Origin: Chromobotia macracanthus
Taxonomy: Eukaryota; Chordata; Actinopteri; Cypriniformes; Botiidae
Direction of reading: 5' to 3'
DNA length: 64,000 nt
Assembly: GCA_036877525.1 (NCBI GenBank)
Contig: JAZGTH010000116.1
Coordinates: forward strand, 558,001-622,000
Of this stretch, positions 60,324-64,000 are shown in pieces. A program made the position numbers and the translations under genes. Position 1 is the first letter of the stretch. Every line of letters begins with the position of its first letter. Under the pieces are notes generated by a model. That model worked only from the letters and a program-made list of their open reading frames with translations, ran no database searches and was not told the origin of the DNA.

Positions 60324-60918
60324 GTCTCATTGTCCAATTTCAAAGCACTTTTTTGGCACAATCATTTATACAGTATGCAATATTGCCAAAGCAACAATAC
60401 TGTACATACTATAAAAGCAATGACAGGAAAATTAAAAAGTGCCAGTAATGGTGATAAATAATAACAATGCACAATCAAATAGAACAGAATCAAATATAAA
60501 TTATGTCATTAATGAAGACATTAATGAAGAATTGAGAATATACAGTTACAGATACACAGAGAACTTGAGTATGGTGAAGCAGTGGTTGGTTTCTGAAGGT
60601 GTGTAGCTCAAATATTTGCTGTCCATAAACGAGTTTTGCTGTAACAAGTTCATGAGTGATCTCCTCCAGAAACACCTTCATTTTATCTTTCTTTGACAAT
60701 ATTTGAAAAATGTGAAGTTTTTCAAGGTTATTTTTCCGTTATATCACTAAACGTATTACAGTGAAGGGAAGAGTCTATTGACCTCACCGATGTCACAGTA
60801 AGCACAGACTGTTTCTTTCTCTGTCTTTCCTATTTGTCTGTGTCCTCTCTTCTTTATCTGGACTGTCGTCACTGAGCCTGTGTTGAGTAAGGATCCATCT
60901 CTACCTTGTATTTTACTG

Positions 60919-60925
60919 CTCTCTT

Positions 60926-60973
<48 letters not shown>
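60919..60973. repeat. (CT)n(CA)n compound microsatellite
   Basis: CT units run directly into about fifteen CA units. Confidence 0.9.
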
Positions 60974-60975
<2 letters not shown>

Positions 60976-62789
60976 AGAAACAGCATGCAGTTCTATTAAA
61001 CAATGTTTTGATCTCTTGTGTCTCAATGAAACATGCTCCTCTGGCCCGTGCACCAAACACACCCTCATTCTGTTCTCTTCTGTTGCACTCACACATGACA
61101 TACTTTAGTGTTTTTATTTTTAGCCTTTTTGAAAGTCAACATGTGTTCAATTTTGCCACTTTTAGAAATACAGCAAGACACCTCTCTGCAAATATTTTGG
61201 GTCAGTGTATGAATCATCTTCTCCTGCAGGGGAGATACAAGCTCATCATGTGAGTGATGATTGCTTTGTGTCCTTCTGTGGCACACTCTGCTTTGACTGG
61301 CATCACAGAGCCAGTCCGAGGTGAAACTTTAATAGGCTTTTCAACTGTTGGGTTGCAGTGTAATCATTTCATATATCCACTTATGAAACACAATTTGCTG
61401 TTAAGCCATTCTCATAAGAATACAATCTTTTTGTATTAGCATAACCATGACAATCTAAACATCTGTTTACGAAAGAAAATGAAAATGTGATTAAATTCTA
61501 AATGAATTAAGAACAGTGATTATGAGCTTGTTATTTGTTACATTTCTCTATATGTGTAATGTTTGTTTTGTAATTTCAGGGAGATGTGGCTATATGTCTT
61601 TGAGCAAATCCATATGACCCTTTGTCAAGATGTTAATTCATGTGATTACACTATGTAATTTTTAACAGTTAACAGTAGTGTAATAGTCAAATGTGTGAGG
61701 CTAATGAATTTCACCTTTTCTAAAGCTCATTTAGCCCTTTAAGCTTTTAGGGGATTGAATACATTTGTTAGCCACACATTTAGCAATCTTGAATTGTGGC
61801 ATATTACATTATGCAGTTCTGTGCATTGCAGCACACTGGAATATAAATGTATTCTGGCACGACTGCTGTTTCTCACTGCCCCCCTCCTCCCCTATTGGCC
61901 TGTCTGGGTTAACTACCTTCATACTGCTAATTATTCTGTGCATACATCTCTTAATCATTTTATTCGACATGATTTTTGGGGAGACTTTTTAATTAGCTGT
62001 CCTGGAGCTGTGCATATTGACCAGGATTGACTTGATGGAGTAGGATAAGCACAGGAGAGATAGGTGTGCATTATAGTGCTGCTGTATGACGTGACCAAAA
62101 TCTTAAGTGAATCATTTCTATATTACAGTAGTGATAAAAACAATAAGAAACAAATAAAACAATAGAACTAATTTAAAAACATGGATAATTCTGATTTTAA
62201 ATGCTGATAGGATGAGTCATGTTTAAAGCCATTGAAAAGCAGTTGATATACACATGACCCAAGTTGTAATGTTTCTTGGTATCTGTATACAACATAAACA
62301 CTGCTTCACATTGTTCTTGACAATGCCTCATAATAACCTTACAACTTCATCTGGACTTGTTTGGTACACATAATGCTTTATATTATCACATTCACATGTA
62401 GTTTTTCTCACATTTAAAAATGCAACTCAGTTCTGCCCGCTAATATCCATGTGAATATACCGTAGTGTAAACATAACAGTGTAGTATAGTGCACAGCGTG
62501 TCATAACCAGCACACCTGACAATGTGTACAGGTCTGTATGTGGACTTTACAGTCAGATCAGTGTGAGCCCAGCAAAAGTCAGTCAAGCATTCATCCTGTA
62601 TGTTCCACTGTGAGTTGCAGCATCAATTCGGCCAATATCATCTGTGAGATAAGAGGCATAGAGAGCAGAGAAGAAAAGAGAAGACATGGAGCCCTTTTTG
62701 GATTTAGATAAAGAAAAGCTCCACACACATGCACACGTACACAAACGTGGAGCAGGCAGAGAAGAGGTGGCAGCACTGCTCATTATGTT

Positions 62790-63110
62790 AACGGCCCATC
62801 ATTCTGCCATCTTTGTAAAGGTGCGATTAAACTGCAAGAACAATTACCAGCACCTCAATAAAGTTGCGCACATACGACAGAAATGGGAAAGGCCCGATAT
62901 GGTGTGATTTCGTGTTGAAAGGGCGCTAAGGCATGCCTCCATCTCGCTTGCAAGCCGAGACTTCTTGTTAGCGTTACGAAGGCGGGCCCAAATTAGGGGA
63001 AAATTGGAGCCGAGCCACGGCCACGTGAATACAGATCAACAGGGTTCAGTCACTTATCTGAGTCTTTGCACGTGTCGCAACCGTAAGAATACGGATCAAC
63101 AATGCGGCAT
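62790..63110. promoter_or_regulatory. GC-richer intronic element with internal repeats
   Basis: About 320 bp of repeat-free, CpG-rich DNA in an AT-rich putative intron. GAATACAGATCAACA (63027-63041) and GAATACGGATCAACA (63087-63101) are direct repeats exactly 60 bp apart. Each is accompanied by a CACGTG E-box (63022-63027 and 63069-63074). Also present are GGGCGCTAAGGCATGCCTCC and AAGGCGGGCCCAAATTAGGG. A candidate enhancer or alternative promoter; an uncharacterised repeat is the main alternative. Confidence 0.4.
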
Positions 63111-64000
63111 CTCATGTTGTTTGCAGGGAAGAACAGATTGAACTGAAAGAGTGAGACATCTTTTGTTCTGTTTACTTAAGTCTTTTAGCCCTTTCTGACT
63201 GCAAAAGACTTTTGTTCCTAAAGAACAAAACATTGAAGCTCTGAGACTGTGTGTACCTTAGTGCTTGTGCCTTTGGCTTGTGTGTGAATAATGCTCTTTA
63301 CTGTATGTATGTGGGTGGATGGGTACAAATCAACTACAATGAGCTACAATAAATTGCGGCATCAACCCAACCCAGAATTGTTGATTTATTATTTTTTGCA
63401 TTTATTATTTTTTGAGTTGGTGAACCAACTGTCTACATGATATCTACAATGTCTATGCCGACTTCATATTGTTTGTCACCCTGTCTGTGACATCCATTCT
63501 AAAGTCTCATAATCTGATTAAGAGATTAGAAGCATTTAAATTTTGATTTCAATCACTAATTTCATGAATTATGTCAATAATTAATATTAATTCAGCATTA
63601 ATACAATATTATAAATACAATAATAATTAATTCAATTACATTATTTAATTTCACTATGTTTTCAATCTTTCACATGGCCTTAGTCAATATTAACGATATC
63701 AAGGTTATATTTTCACAGAATGTTCTTTAAATTATGTAGGATGATTTTATGTAGATAACAGTGAATCACAAAAAATACTTTAGCTGTGTTTTCACAGACA
63801 GGCTCACATTTGTTTCTTGTAAAACTACATTCACAATGATTTTCGTAGGGATTGTTAAATATCAGTCACTTCAGTGAAGATTATTTTTGAGTGTGATTTG
63901 TTCAAAAATTGGTCCAAAAAATGGATATGGGTATAGTTTAAAAAGAAACATGCTTGCATGCTGGGATGAACAGGACAATAATTTGACAAAATTTGCACAA
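63111..64000. other. Putative intron, no exon seen
   Basis: AT-rich with a TTAATATTAATTCAGCATTA-type stretch near 63580-63650. No recognised feature. Confidence 0.4.

Larger units (their letters stand above)
59659..62789. other. Putative intron, no exon seen
   Basis: Microsatellites at 60283-60323 and 60919-60973. The minus frames at 59986-60231 and 60490-60699 look slightly protein-like but have no recognised motif or splice context, so I do not call them. Confidence 0.4.

Overview
The window reads as non-coding vertebrate DNA with two gene edges. Every sign points to a teleost fish, most likely a cypriniform or other ostariophysan. The base composition is AT-rich and CpG-poor, with many CA, CT and TATC microsatellites. 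There are tRNA-derived SINEs with the teleost tail (CTTTGGATAAAAGC..TTTGCTAAATGA), a fish-type Tc1 transposon with a wide inverted repeat/direct repeat layout, and several short interspersed repeats typical of fish introns. The organism call is inference from these repeats. I see no bacterial, phage or operon-like content.

Layout. Bases 125-253 look like the last coding exon of a plus-strand gene (acceptor TTTTCAG, 42 codons, stop), followed by a 3' UTR with an AATAAA signal at 690-695 and a CTCF-like motif at 731-746. From about 750 to 58,430 I find no convincing host protein-coding gene. This roughly 58 kb gap holds a 629-bp PIF/Harbinger-like MITE (9807-10435, TAA target duplication), a decayed Tc1 transposon (28426-29952) whose transposase is broken, and a 475-bp LTR-like element (42942-43416) with a GATGC duplication. 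It also holds at least two near-complete SINEs plus SINE fragments, four copies of one GGGGACA-type interspersed repeat, five of a GGAACAGTTCACCC-type repeat, many microsatellites, and several repeat-free stretches rich in homeodomain-like AATTA/ATTA cores that could be conserved regulatory elements. At 58,440-59,000 a CpG-rich stretch ends in a plausible first coding exon (ATG at 58943, donor GTGAGT at 59001) with a signal-peptide-like N-terminus. The rest of the window would be its first intron, with one GC-rich candidate enhancer at 62,790-63,110.

The picture is a long, possibly regulatory, interval between the 3' end of one gene and the 5' end of a second gene in the same orientation. I could not name either host gene. 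I found no previously undescribed multi-gene system. The best leads are the two gene edges, the internally repeated intronic element, and the structurally clean MITE and LTR insertions.
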